Positions 52,999-62,000 of a stretch of DNA of 64,000 nt are shown piece by piece (within the stretch, counting starts at the first letter, position 1; each line of letters begins with the position of its first letter). The notes under the pieces were generated by a model. The model was not told the origin of the DNA. It worked only from the letters and a program-made list of their open reading frames with translations, and ran no database searches. Location: assembly GCA_963834305.1 (NCBI GenBank), contig CAWIAX010000002.1, positions 992,001 through 1,056,000 of the forward strand, given 5' to 3'. The stretch comes from JACCXG01 sp963834305. Its GTDB lineage: Bacteria; Acidobacteriota; Vicinamibacteria; Vicinamibacterales; 2-12-FULL-66-21. A program made the position numbers and the translations under genes.

Positions 52999-53775
52999 TT
53001 ACCAGGTCTTCCAGGGCGGATTGCCGCTCTCCCACAGCTGCTCCAGCAGCTTGCGGTCGCGGAGCGTGTCCATGCATTGCCAGAACGCGTCGTGCTTATA
53101 GGCCATCAGTTGGCCCTCGTTCGCCAGGCGCTCGAGCGGCTCTCGTTCCCACTGCGTGGCGTCACCGTCGACATAGTCAAAGACCTGCGGTTCGATGACG
53201 AAAAACGCGCCGTTGATCCAGCCTTCGCCGAGCTGCGGCTTCTCAGAGAAGTCGGCCACGCGGTCGCCGTCGAGCTCCAGCCGGCCAAAGCGGGCTGGTG
53301 GGCGCACCGCGGTGACGGTGGCGAGCTTGCCGTGCGCCTCGTGAAACGCGACGAGTTTATCAAGATCGACGTTGGAGACGCCGTCGCCCCACGTGAGCAG
53401 GAACCGTTCGTTGCCGATGAACGGCTTCAGACGCTTGATCCGCCCGCCGGTGGCGGTTTCCGAACCTGTGTCGACGAGCTCGACGCGCCAGTCGTCGAAC
53501 CCGGTGCCGTTGCCGTTGTGGCGATGCACTTGGGCGCGGCCAAAGTCGACCGTCAGATTGGAACTGAGATTGGCGTAGTCCACCATGTACTTCTTGATGT
53601 ACTCGCCCTTGTAGCCCAGCGCGATGACGAAGTCCTTGAATCCGTAGCGCGCGTAGTGCTTCATGATGTGCCAGAGAATCGGCTTGCCACCGACCTCCAC
53701 CATGGGCTTGGGTTTGACTTCGGTCTCTTCGGACAACCGGCTGCCGACGCCGCCGGCAAGGATTGCTACCTTCAC
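52999..53775 (-). CDS. rfbF: Glucose-1-phosphate cytidylyltransferase
   Basis: Makes CDP-glucose, entry to CDP-3,6-dideoxyhexoses and related sugars. 258 residues from GTG 53775, preceded by GGGGGCAGGA. Motifs are ILAGGVGSRLSEETEVKPKPMVEVGGKPILWHIMKHYARYG, GYKGEYIKKYM, LLTWGDGVSNVDLDKL, FSEKPQLGEGWINGAFFVIEP and KHDAFWQCMDTLRDR, all diagnostic. CDP-glucose 4,6-dehydratase (rfbG), its usual neighbour, is not recognised here. A strong sigma-54-like promoter lies 85 bases upstream. Confidence 0.95.
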   Translation of the reverse strand: MKVAILAGGVGSRLSEETEVKPKPMVEVGGKPILWHIMKHYARYGFKDFVIALGYKGEYIKKYMVDYANLSSNLTVDFGRAQVHRHNGNGTGFDDWRVELVDTGSETATGGRIKRLKPFIGNERFLLTWGDGVSNVDLDKLVAFHEAHGKLATVTAVRPPARFGRLELDGDRVADFSEKPQLGEGWINGAFFVIEPQVFDYVDGDATQWEREPLERLANEGQLMAYKHDAFWQCMDTLRDRKLLEQLWESGNPPWKTW

Positions 53776-53859
53776 TCCTGCCCCCTGGCGCACGTAGCCA
53801 GGACTCCTGCCATGTCCTGACGGTGCATCTGCTGTGTGTATGAGAACGCAGCTGTTTCC

Positions 53860-53876
53860 AGCAAATGTCTCGCCAC
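53860..53876 (-). promoter_or_regulatory. Sigma-54-type promoter of rfbF operon
   Basis: On the minus strand TGGCGAGACATTTGCT: TGGC at -24, TTGCT at -12, exactly ten bases between GG and GC. It matches the consensus TGGCACG-N4-TTGCW at 10 of 12 fixed positions. The expected start lies near 53850, 75 bases before the GTG. Confidence 0.68.
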
Positions 53877-53949
53877 CAGGTGAAATGGTCTCGAGGGGCG
53901 ATGGAACTCTCAAAAAGCCGCAGGCTCCGCAGATAAGTCGGGCGAGGCT

Positions 53950-53984
53950 CGACAAAAAGTCAACAAAAGCACAGACTTTTGTCG
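53950..53984. promoter_or_regulatory. Dyad CGACAAAA(A)GTC..GACTTTTGTCG, candidate enhancer
   Basis: Eleven-base arms (53950-53961 with one extra A, and 53974-53984) separated by twelve bases. It lies 76-110 bases upstream of the sigma-54-like promoter of rfbF, a typical enhancer distance. A near copy of the right arm, AGACTTTAGTCGG, is at 54161-54173, about 130 bases before the divergent sigma-54-like promoter. Confidence 0.48.
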
Positions 53985-54300
53985 GACAGTCTTCGGCCAT
54001 CCGGCCAGCCGGTCCAATCGGATGAGACGGGCCGCAAATTTAACGAGTATCCATATTTTTGGATGGACGAACCCGAGACTTGCGCGCCATCGTCCAGATG
54101 ACGAACCTCGTCAGGACTGGCCTGATGCGTCTGGGAAGCTCACAAAGGCCTACCAATGGAAGACTTTAGTCGGCGGATTCTGGGGCGTCGGTCGCCTGTT
54201 GAAGTGAATATCTTCCGCCTTTGAATGCTCGGTTCCCGTGTGCCGCCGCCAAAACACGCCGAATTCTCATCGCGGACGAAGCCACGGCCAGTTCGGGATA

Positions 54301-54317
54301 GTGGCTGGAAGTTTGCT
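54301..54317 (+). promoter_or_regulatory. Sigma-54-type promoter of the 54463 operon
   Basis: TGGCTGGAAGTTTGCT: TGGC at -24, TTGCT at -12, ten bases between GG (54303-54304) and GC (54315-54316). It matches 10 of 12 fixed consensus positions. The expected start is about 54328, giving a leader of roughly 135 bases. Confidence 0.66.
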
Positions 54318-54462
54318 CATTGGACGCTCGTCCACCATTTTCCAGTCGGGGCTCCGAGCAGCAGTGTGCTTGGAGTCTACCGAGCAAATGGAGACTCGTA
54401 CCTCGGCGGTCACCAAAGCGAGGCGTGATCGGTGTACGCCCATCATCTGAGGATCTCGACCA

Positions 54463-55461
54463 ATGAAAGTGCTGATTACCGGTGGAGCGGGTTTCATCGG
54501 CTCCCACCTGGCAGACCGGCTGCTGCAGGCGGGGCACACCGTCACAACCGTTGACGACCTGTCCACCGGCCGCTTGTCGAATATCGCCCACCTCAATGGA
54601 GCGCCACGGTTCCATTTCGTTCACGAGACGATCATGCACGAGGCGGTGATGGATCGGCTCGTCAGCGAGTGCGACGTCATCTATCACCTGGCCTCCGCCG
54701 TCGGCGTTGAGCTGATCGTTAGCCGGCCGGTGGAGGTGATCGAGCGCTGCATCCTGGGCACCGAGATCGTGCTGAGGACCGCGCATCGATACAAGAAGAA
54801 GGTCCTGCTGACCAGCACCTCTGAAGTGTACGGAAAGAGCGCACGTGTGCCTTTCGCGGAAGACGACGACCGCCTGCTGGGTCCCACCACAAAGAGCCGC
54901 TGGAGCTATTCGTGCGCCAAGGCGATCGACGAATTTCTCGCACTGGCCTATCAGAAGGAAAAGGGACTACCGATCATCATCGTGCGATTGTTCAACACTG
55001 TTGGACCACGACAGACGGGGCAGTACGGCATGGTTGTCCCTCGTTTGGTCCAGCAGGCCTTGGACGGCAGACCGCTCACGGTCTACGGCGACGGCAGCCA
55101 GCGTCGGTGCTTCGGATACGTGGGGGACATCGTCGGCGCGCTGATGAGGCTGATGGACACACCGGCGGCCGTCGGACAGATCTTCAATATCGGAAACACC
55201 GAAGAGGTGTCCATCCTGGAACTTGCCCACCGCATCATCAAGCTGACTAACAGCAGTTCGACGATTCAGATGGTGCCGTACGAGGTTGCGTATGAAGTCG
55301 GATTCGAGGACATGGCGCGCCGGATTCCGGATCTGACTCGCATTCACCAGGCCATCGGCTACGAGCCGAAGGTGTCATTGAATGAAATCATTGACCATAT
55401 CGCAAACCATCTGAGCACAGTCGCGTCTTCGAGCGAGCAGCCCACTGCCGTGCTGGGATGA
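54463..55461 (+). CDS. NAD-dependent epimerase/dehydratase (UXS/ArnA-like SDR)
   Basis: 332 residues. TGGAGFIGSHLADRL, HLASAVGVELIVSRPVEVIE, LTSTSEVYGKS, RWSYSCAKAIDEFLALAY (Tyr-x3-Lys), VRLFNTVGPRQTGQYGMVVPRLVQQAL and YGDGSQRRCFGYVGDIV. The SEVYG and GPRQTGQYGMV segments suggest the UDP-glucuronate decarboxylase/4-epimerase branch. It heads a four- or five-gene plus-strand operon and has the best-placed sigma-54-like promoter. Confidence 0.88.
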   Translation: MKVLITGGAGFIGSHLADRLLQAGHTVTTVDDLSTGRLSNIAHLNGAPRFHFVHETIMHEAVMDRLVSECDVIYHLASAVGVELIVSRPVEVIERCILGTEIVLRTAHRYKKKVLLTSTSEVYGKSARVPFAEDDDRLLGPTTKSRWSYSCAKAIDEFLALAYQKEKGLPIIIVRLFNTVGPRQTGQYGMVVPRLVQQALDGRPLTVYGDGSQRRCFGYVGDIVGALMRLMDTPAAVGQIFNIGNTEEVSILELAHRIIKLTNSSSTIQMVPYEVAYEVGFEDMARRIPDLTRIHQAIGYEPKVSLNEIIDHIANHLSTVASSSEQPTAVLG

Positions 55462-55492
55462 TGCCGGAAGCCACACTGGATCAAACGGCTTG

Positions 55493-56731
55493 GTGCACGA
55501 CGTGACTGACGATTACCCGAGACACGCATCAGCCAGCGCGCTTACAGACCGCCCGTCAAGCAGCGTCTGTCCGGCGTGCCAGGCGGAAGGCCTTCGAACG
55601 TTTCATTCGGTGCGCGAGCTGCCGATCAACTGCATCGCCTTGTGGCCGGATCGACAGCGTGCACTGGAGTGCGCTACCGGGCAAATCGAGCTCGCCTTCT
55701 GCCGCAGCTGCGGCGTAATCACGAACACGGCATTCGAGCCCGGTCGGATCGCATATGACGGGGCCTACGACAATTCCCTGCACTTCTCACCGACGTTCCA
55801 GCGGTATGCCGACGAGACTGTCCGGTCCCTCGTCACTCGATATGACCTGAACGGCAAAGACATCATCGACGTCGGTTGCGGGAACGGCGAGTTCCTGGCG
55901 CTTCTGTGCGCCGACGGAAACAACCGGGGCGTTGGTTTCGATCCGAGCTACATTCCCGGGAGAGCCGCCACAGCCGTCGGCGGGGGAATCTCGATCGTTC
56001 CCGATTATTACTCTGATCGATATCGTCACTACAATGCGGACCTCGTCATCTGCCGGCAGGTGCTCGAACACATTTACCATCCGCGTGACTTCCTGCTTGG
56101 CATCCGAGCCGCGCTTGAAGGTCGGGCGCGCACGGCGGTCTTCTTCGAGATGCCCAATGCCGGGTGGATCTTTCGCAACGACGGCATCTGGGACATTATC
56201 TACGAACACTGCTTCTACTACACGGAACGGTCTGTGGCGAGGCTTTTCACGGACTGTGGATTTGAGGTCGTGCGGGTCTATCAGACCTTCCAGCGCCAGT
56301 ATCTGTGCGTGGAAGCGGTGCCCTCGAGTGTGACAAGTGCAGCGCTGGCCAGGATCGACGACCTTACCAGCATCTCAGAGGATGATATCGAGCAGTTTGC
56401 CCTGAGGCACCAGGCTCGGATTGCCGGTTGGGAACGCGAGCTTCTTGGGTTGGTGGCGGAGAACAGACGTGTGATGGTCTGGGGTGCCGGCGCGAAAGGC
56501 GCGATGTTTCTCTCCGCGTTTCGTCACTTGCCGAACCTCCACTTCATCGTCGACGTCAACCCGCACAAGCACGGTCTCTATGGACCGGGCACGGGCCAGC
56601 TCGTCGTGGCTCCTGAGTCTCTCCGCGAGTACCGGCCCGACGTCCTGCTGATCATGAACGCCAACTACGTGTCGGAAATCAGTGCCCAAGTCGCCGCGCT
56701 GGGCTTGTCGCCGCGGCTGATCACGATTTAA
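55493..56731 (+). CDS. SAM-dependent sugar C-methyltransferase-like protein
   Basis: 412 residues, intact paralogue of the 49097-47872 gene. The zinc part has VCPACQAEG and FCRSCGVITNTAF. The methyltransferase core is IIDVGCGNGEFLALLCADGNNRGVGFDPSYIPG and ICRQVLEHIYHPRDFLLGI. The C-terminal domain has RVMVWGAGAKGAMFLSAFRHLPNLHFIVDVNPHKHGLYGPGTGQLVVAPESLREYRPDVLLIMNANYV. GTG 55493 is preferred; TTG 55490 and GTG 55502 are alternatives and no strong ribosome site decides. A glycosylated precursor or sugar nucleotide is the likely substrate. Confidence 0.85.
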   Translation: MHDVTDDYPRHASASALTDRPSSSVCPACQAEGLRTFHSVRELPINCIALWPDRQRALECATGQIELAFCRSCGVITNTAFEPGRIAYDGAYDNSLHFSPTFQRYADETVRSLVTRYDLNGKDIIDVGCGNGEFLALLCADGNNRGVGFDPSYIPGRAATAVGGGISIVPDYYSDRYRHYNADLVICRQVLEHIYHPRDFLLGIRAALEGRARTAVFFEMPNAGWIFRNDGIWDIIYEHCFYYTERSVARLFTDCGFEVVRVYQTFQRQYLCVEAVPSSVTSAALARIDDLTSISEDDIEQFALRHQARIAGWERELLGLVAENRRVMVWGAGAKGAMFLSAFRHLPNLHFIVDVNPHKHGLYGPGTGQLVVAPESLREYRPDVLLIMNANYVSEISAQVAALGLSPRLITI

Positions 56732-56773
56732 CTCAGGGCTGCTTGTCCCTGAATGCGCAGCTGAAAGGACTCT

Positions 56774-57691
56774 ATGAACACCGTATATCTGGACGCCAAC
56801 GTCGACGACAACACGAGAAGACAGCGACTCTACCAAGGACAACTCTTTGTCATCTCGCCACGTCCCAGCACTCTCGCGCTTTGCGAGTTCGCGAAGGAGA
56901 TGATCAAGGAAGCGTTCGGGCCCGTCGATCCTCTCGAAGCCCAGTACGCGATGCCCGTTGAACAGTACGTGGCGATCGTCGGCCCCCTCAAGCCCAAGTT
57001 CATTCACCATCCGGAGACCAAGAATCTCTTGCGGGCGCTGGTGGCTGACGTGGGCTGCGACTTGGACGAGACCTATGTCGACGTGCCTCGTCTTCGGATG
57101 GTGACGAGTGACGGGTATCTGACCTCGGGTGTCGGCTATGCTCACCACCTCCATCGCGATACGTGGTACTCCGCTCCGCTCGCGCAGCTGAACTGGTGGC
57201 TGCCGATCTATGACATCGAATCTGAGAACTCGATGGCCTTTCATCCCCAGTATTGGCACCGTGGCGTCAAGAACGGCTCTGCTGATTTCAACTACTACGA
57301 GTGGAATAGTCAGGGGCGCGCCACCGCCGCCCAACACATCAAGACCGACACCCGGAAACAGCCGAAGCCCGAAGAGCACATGGAACTCGACCCGCAGCTT
57401 CGGATCATCTGCCCCGCTGGCGGCGCCATCATCTTCTCGGCGGCCCAGATGCACTCGACGGTGCCGAACACGGCAGGGCGGGCGCGTTACAGCATCGATT
57501 TTCGGACGGTCAATCTCTCGGACTTGCGCGCCGGTGTCGGCCCGACGAATGTCGATTCGCATCCGGTCGGGACCTCCCTGCGCGACTTCGTCCGTGGACG
57601 GGATTCGGCCGCGATGCCCGAGAATGTGGTGCAGCAGTACGACAACGCTCCGGCGGCGGAGGGCGTTCTCGTCTATCGCCCGACCTCGTAG
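56774..57691 (+). CDS. Phytanoyl-CoA dioxygenase-like 2OG-Fe(II) oxygenase
   Basis: 305 residues. Iron ligands fit His-x-Asp in YAHHLHRDTWYSAPLAQLNWWLPIYDI and a distal His in FSAAQMHSTVPNTAGRARYSIDFR, with the Arg for 2-oxoglutarate in the last segment. The double-stranded helix core is apparent between these. It lies between a methyltransferase and a glycosyltransferase in the polysaccharide operon, so hydroxylation or oxidation of a sugar or carrier-linked glycan is likely; the true substrate cannot be told. Confidence 0.8.
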   Translation: MNTVYLDANVDDNTRRQRLYQGQLFVISPRPSTLALCEFAKEMIKEAFGPVDPLEAQYAMPVEQYVAIVGPLKPKFIHHPETKNLLRALVADVGCDLDETYVDVPRLRMVTSDGYLTSGVGYAHHLHRDTWYSAPLAQLNWWLPIYDIESENSMAFHPQYWHRGVKNGSADFNYYEWNSQGRATAAQHIKTDTRKQPKPEEHMELDPQLRIICPAGGAIIFSAAQMHSTVPNTAGRARYSIDFRTVNLSDLRAGVGPTNVDSHPVGTSLRDFVRGRDSAAMPENVVQQYDNAPAAEGVLVYRPTS

Positions 57692-57759
57692 CCAGGGCAA
57701 GGGACTTGGAGCGACTGTCAAGGATCGCGTGAGGCCAGCTCGCGCTAGAGAGGATCCAC

Positions 57760-58731
57760 TTGCCTTCAACCGCGCAACCGCGCGTAAGCATAGGCGTTCC
57801 CGTTTACAACGGAGAGGCTTTTCTCCGCGAAACCTTGGAGTCGCTGCTCGGACAGACGTATGGTGATTTAGAGCTGCTGATATCTGACAACGGCTCAACC
57901 GATGGCACGGCGGCCATCTGCGAGTCCTTCGTGAAGAAGGACTCGCGGGTGCGCTACTACCGGAGCGACGTCAACCGTGGCGCTGCGTGGAATCATAACG
58001 TGCTCGTCGAACGCGCCAGCGGCGAACTGTTCAAGTGGAATTCTGCGGACGACGTCTGTGCCCCTGACTATCTCGAAAAGTGCATTGCAGCGCTTGATCG
58101 GATGCCAGATGCCGCATTGGCGTGCGCACACGTCCTGGAGATTGACGAGTCCGGTCGGCCACTCGCGGTACGGATTGTGCCGCCGGAAGTCAGTTCCCAG
58201 GACCCGCGCATCCGTTTCGAACGCCACGCTGAGCTGGATCATCTCTGTATTCACATCTATGGCGTGATCAGAGCCACACTGCTGAAGCGGACCGACCTGA
58301 TCGGCAGTTACACCGACTCCGACCGGGTGCTTTTAGCGCACCTGGCGCTGTTGGGTCCCTTTGCAGTCGTCCCGGAGCAGCTGTTCTTCAACAGACATCA
58401 CAGCCGGCGCTCGACCCAGGCCTACGTGGGATGGCGGTCGAGATCCGCGTGGTTCGACCCGGCCGCGGCGCAGAAGCGGCTCTACCCCTTCTGGACCGAG
58501 TTCTTCGCGTTCTGGAACGTGATCGGTCGCAGCTCACTGGGACATCGGGAACGGCTTCGCTGCTACCGGGTCATGCTGAAATGGATGTGGACATACCGGG
58601 TGTTTCTGCTCTACGAGGACCTTCTGTATTATCCGCGCCAGTGGATCGTGCGGAATGTGCCGGGCGCAGGCAGAGCGTGGGCATGGGTCAAGGGAGCCGC
58701 CCCGCGGCTTCGAACGTGGGCGGCAAGGTAA
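57760..58731 (+). CDS. Family 2 glycosyltransferase
   Basis: 323 residues from TTG 57760, preceded by GAGAGGA. GT-A fold: VSIGVPVYNGEAFLRETLESLLGQTYGDLELLISDNGSTDGT, the metal motif in WNSADDVCAPDYLEKCI, and the acceptor side with FNRHHSRRSTQ. The C-terminus is basic and hydrophobic (WMWTYRVFLLYEDLLYYPRQWIV), which could associate with the membrane. It adds one sugar to a lipid-linked or polymer acceptor. Confidence 0.92.
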   Translation: MPSTAQPRVSIGVPVYNGEAFLRETLESLLGQTYGDLELLISDNGSTDGTAAICESFVKKDSRVRYYRSDVNRGAAWNHNVLVERASGELFKWNSADDVCAPDYLEKCIAALDRMPDAALACAHVLEIDESGRPLAVRIVPPEVSSQDPRIRFERHAELDHLCIHIYGVIRATLLKRTDLIGSYTDSDRVLLAHLALLGPFAVVPEQLFFNRHHSRRSTQAYVGWRSRSAWFDPAAAQKRLYPFWTEFFAFWNVIGRSSLGHRERLRCYRVMLKWMWTYRVFLLYEDLLYYPRQWIVRNVPGAGRAWAWVKGAAPRLRTWAAR

Positions 58732-58915
58732 CCGCTGGTAGATGGTGCGGGAACGGGAAACGTGCCGCCTTGAGAGGTCGTACGTCCTCCGGACCGCAGC
58801 AAAGGTAACCCATTGGAGGTAATTAGACCGCCAGAGGCGAGACTTCCCAACCATTCTTGTTCAGCGATCTCCTGCAACTCGCTTGCAGTCAATCGTTTAC
58901 CAGAATGAGCCGACT

Positions 58916-58931
58916 AGGAAGAGTCTTTGCG
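58916..58931 (+). promoter_or_regulatory. Sigma-54-type promoter before PIG-L gene
   Basis: GGAAGA, with GG at 58917-58918, ten bases, then GC at 58929-58930 inside TTGCG. The nine bases GGAAGAGTC recur before the TPR gene. The predicted start near 58942 gives a 64-base leader to ATG 59006. The -12 has G instead of A/T at the last position. Confidence 0.38.
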
Positions 58932-59005
58932 TAGCACAGCATAGTCCTCGGCGTAATGATTCCATCCCGGATAAAAGGCGCCAGGCCTTCGCACTTGAGC
59001 TCTTG

Positions 59006-62000
59006 ATGCCTTTACGTAGACTGTCCTGGATCTGTGCCTCGGTCGTCGCATTCCTCATCGCATTCTCCGCGTCTACAGCGTCCGGCCAGCAAGCCGACCC
59101 CTCCGGGTTTGGGTCCGACGATTTCAATGCCTGCACGATTGACCTCGCGCCGGGCGCGTGGACGTTTTCCGACCCGTCCGGTAACGCAACGGCTCGTACT
59201 GTAGGCGCCGGAACGGGCCAGGCCTGGCTCGAGATCACGGTTCCCGCTGGTGTTGCCAACGATCCGTGGGGTCAAAGCTACGCCGCCCCCAGGCTGATGC
59301 GGCCGATTGCGAACACCGACTTCGACCTCGAAGTCCGGTTCCTCTCGCCCATGACCCTGGCGTATCAGGTTCAGGGCATCCTGATCGAGCAGAACCCGCA
59401 GAACTACCTGAGGTTCGATTTTTTCCAGGACGGGAATGGCATCAAGGTGTTCGCGGCGAGCACGGCGAACGGCGTGTCTTCGTCGCGCTTCTACGACCAG
59501 GCCATTGGCGCTGCCAACTTCATGCGGATCCGGCGGACAGGCAACACCTGGACGCAGTTGTATTCGGCGGACGGTTCGTTCTGGAGAACGGCGGGCAACT
59601 TCTCATTTCCTGTGGAGCCCGCCCGCGCCGGCGTCTTCGCTGCCACGGCCGGCAGCGCGGCTCCCGGCCACGCGGCGCAGTTCGACTACGTCGTCAGCAC
59701 CGCGTCGCGTATCTCGCCGGAAGACGGGGCCGCGACTGGCGAGAGCTTCGCCCTGACGACGAGCGTCGCCGGCAGCGGGAGCATCTCCTCCAACCCTTCT
59801 CAGGCCACGTACAACTGCGGCACGTTGGTGACCCTGGCTGCCACTCCTCAGGCCGGGTGGGCATTCACGGGGTGGAGCGGCAGCATCACCGGCACGCAGA
59901 ATCCAGCGACGGTCGTCATGAGCGGGGCGCAGGCGGTACACGCGTCGTTCACGGCAATCCCACCGCCGGTGCCGCCAGTCATCTCGAACATACAAGTCGC
60001 GACGACGCCCACCTCCGCGGTCGTCTCGTGGACAACCGACAAGCCCTCGACCACGCGACTCGTCTACGGCAGCACGATGGCGTACGGAAGCGGGACGATC
60101 GACGATCCCGCGCTGGTGACATCGCATAGTGTGCCGCTTACCGGACTCTCCGCCGCCAGGCAGTATCACTACGAGCTTTCGTCGACTGGCACGGACGGGG
60201 CGTCGGCTACGCCCGGCGATCGCGCGTTCACGACGCCGCCCGACCCGTCGGGCTTCGGCTCGGACGACTTCAACGTCTGCGCGCTCGATCAGAGCGGCAG
60301 CGGATGGAGCTTTGTCGATCCACTCGGCGACTCCAGCGTTCGGCTGATCGGGACCGGCACGGGAGACGCGTGGCTCGAGATTCAAGTGCCGGCCGGCGGC
60401 GCTCGGGATCCGTGGAACACGAATTACAACACGCCCCGACTGATGCGCCCGATCGCCGATGCGGACTTCGAGCTCGAGGTGAAGTTCCGGTCGGCCCTGA
60501 CGACCGGCTATCAGGTTCAGGGGCTCCTGATCGAGCAAGACGCCGCGAACTATCTACGGTTCGAGTTCCACCACGACGGGGAGAACATCAAGCTCTTTGC
60601 GGCGCGCACCGTGGCCGGCGCATCCACCATCGAGTTCTACGACCGCGCGATGGTGGGACCCACTCAATTCATGCGCGTGCGGCGTCAGGGCAACGTGTGG
60701 TTCCAGTCGGTACTCCGCGGACGGCGCCACTTGGTACGACGGCGCACATTTCACGCGAGCTATGGCTCCGGCCAGGGCCGGCGTCTTCGCCGCCAATGCG
60801 GGCCTCAACGCGCCTGCCCACACAGCCCAGGTGGACTACCTGGTGAGTACCGCGAATCGCATCGAACCAGAGGACGGAGCGCCGGCCGCAGCGAACTACA
60901 TCGTCGATGTAGACGCCGCGGGCAATGGAACGGTCACGAAGAATCCGGACCAGGCCAATTACACTTGTGGCACCTTGATCACGCTCGCGGCAACGCCTGC
61001 CGCGGGATACTCCTTCAGCGGGTGGTCGGGGTCTTTGACGGCGATGCAGAATCCCGTCACCATCGCGGCGAACCAGAACAAAGCGATCACCGGCAACTTC
61101 ATCGTCAACGTCCCTCCGGCCATCTCTAACCTTCAGGTCGCGCCCGGGGATAACTGGGCCACGGTGTCGTGGACGACCAACGAGCCGTCCACGACGGCGG
61201 TCGCGTTTGGCAGGACATCCTCGTACGAGCTCGGGACCACGACCGTCGCGGGAATGACGACGCACCACGCCGTGTACCTGACGAACCTGTCACCGCAAGC
61301 GACCTACTTCCTGCGGGTGACCTCGACGGATGTGGATGGCGGTTCATCGACGTCCGATGTCACCACTGCGACGCTGCCGGCCTTTGCGCTGCAAGTATCG
61401 AACGTCGTCGTAACACCTGCTGAGACGACCGCCACCGTCTCGTGGCAGACCAACAAGCCGACTTCCGGTGCCGTGAGGCTTGGGCTCACTATGGCGCTAG
61501 AGATGCCCGCCGTGCCTGCGGCTGGCCCGGCAACGTCGCACGCCGTCACGCTCAGCGGCCTGTCGGGAGGCACGCAGTACAACTACCGGATCGAGGCGAC
61601 CGACACCTCAGGCGTAGCTGCGCAGTCACCCACCTCCACATTCACGACGCGCCAGATCGCGCCGATGATCAAGCTGTGGCATGGGGACACACAGCGTTTC
61701 GGCAATATCGGCATTCCTCAACGTTGGATCAATGTCCTCGGTAATGTTGCCGATCCCGACGGCGTCCGCTACCTCCACTTCTCGCTGAACGGTGGGCCGC
61801 TGCGCCCGCTCGGTATCGGCCCGGATACGCGGCGGCTGCAGCGGCCGGGTGACTTCAACGTCGAGATCGATTTCAACGAGGCGAACGCCGGCATCAACCT
61901 GGTCCGGATTGTCGCGCGCGACACCCTCGACAACGTCAGCGAGAAGACGGTCACGATTGACGTCACCAAGGACCGAACGTGGCCCGCCTCCGTCGACGTG

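Larger units (their letters stand above)
53776..54462. other. Divergent regulatory region of two polysaccharide operons
   Basis: 687 bases without a credible gene, lower in GC than the neighbours. It contains two divergent sigma-54-like promoters, the ACAAAA dyad, its near copy, and an AT-rich hairpin (TCCA-TATTTT-TGGA, near 54050-54062) that could be a bend or IHF-type site. This is the clearest regulatory island in the window. Confidence 0.55.
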
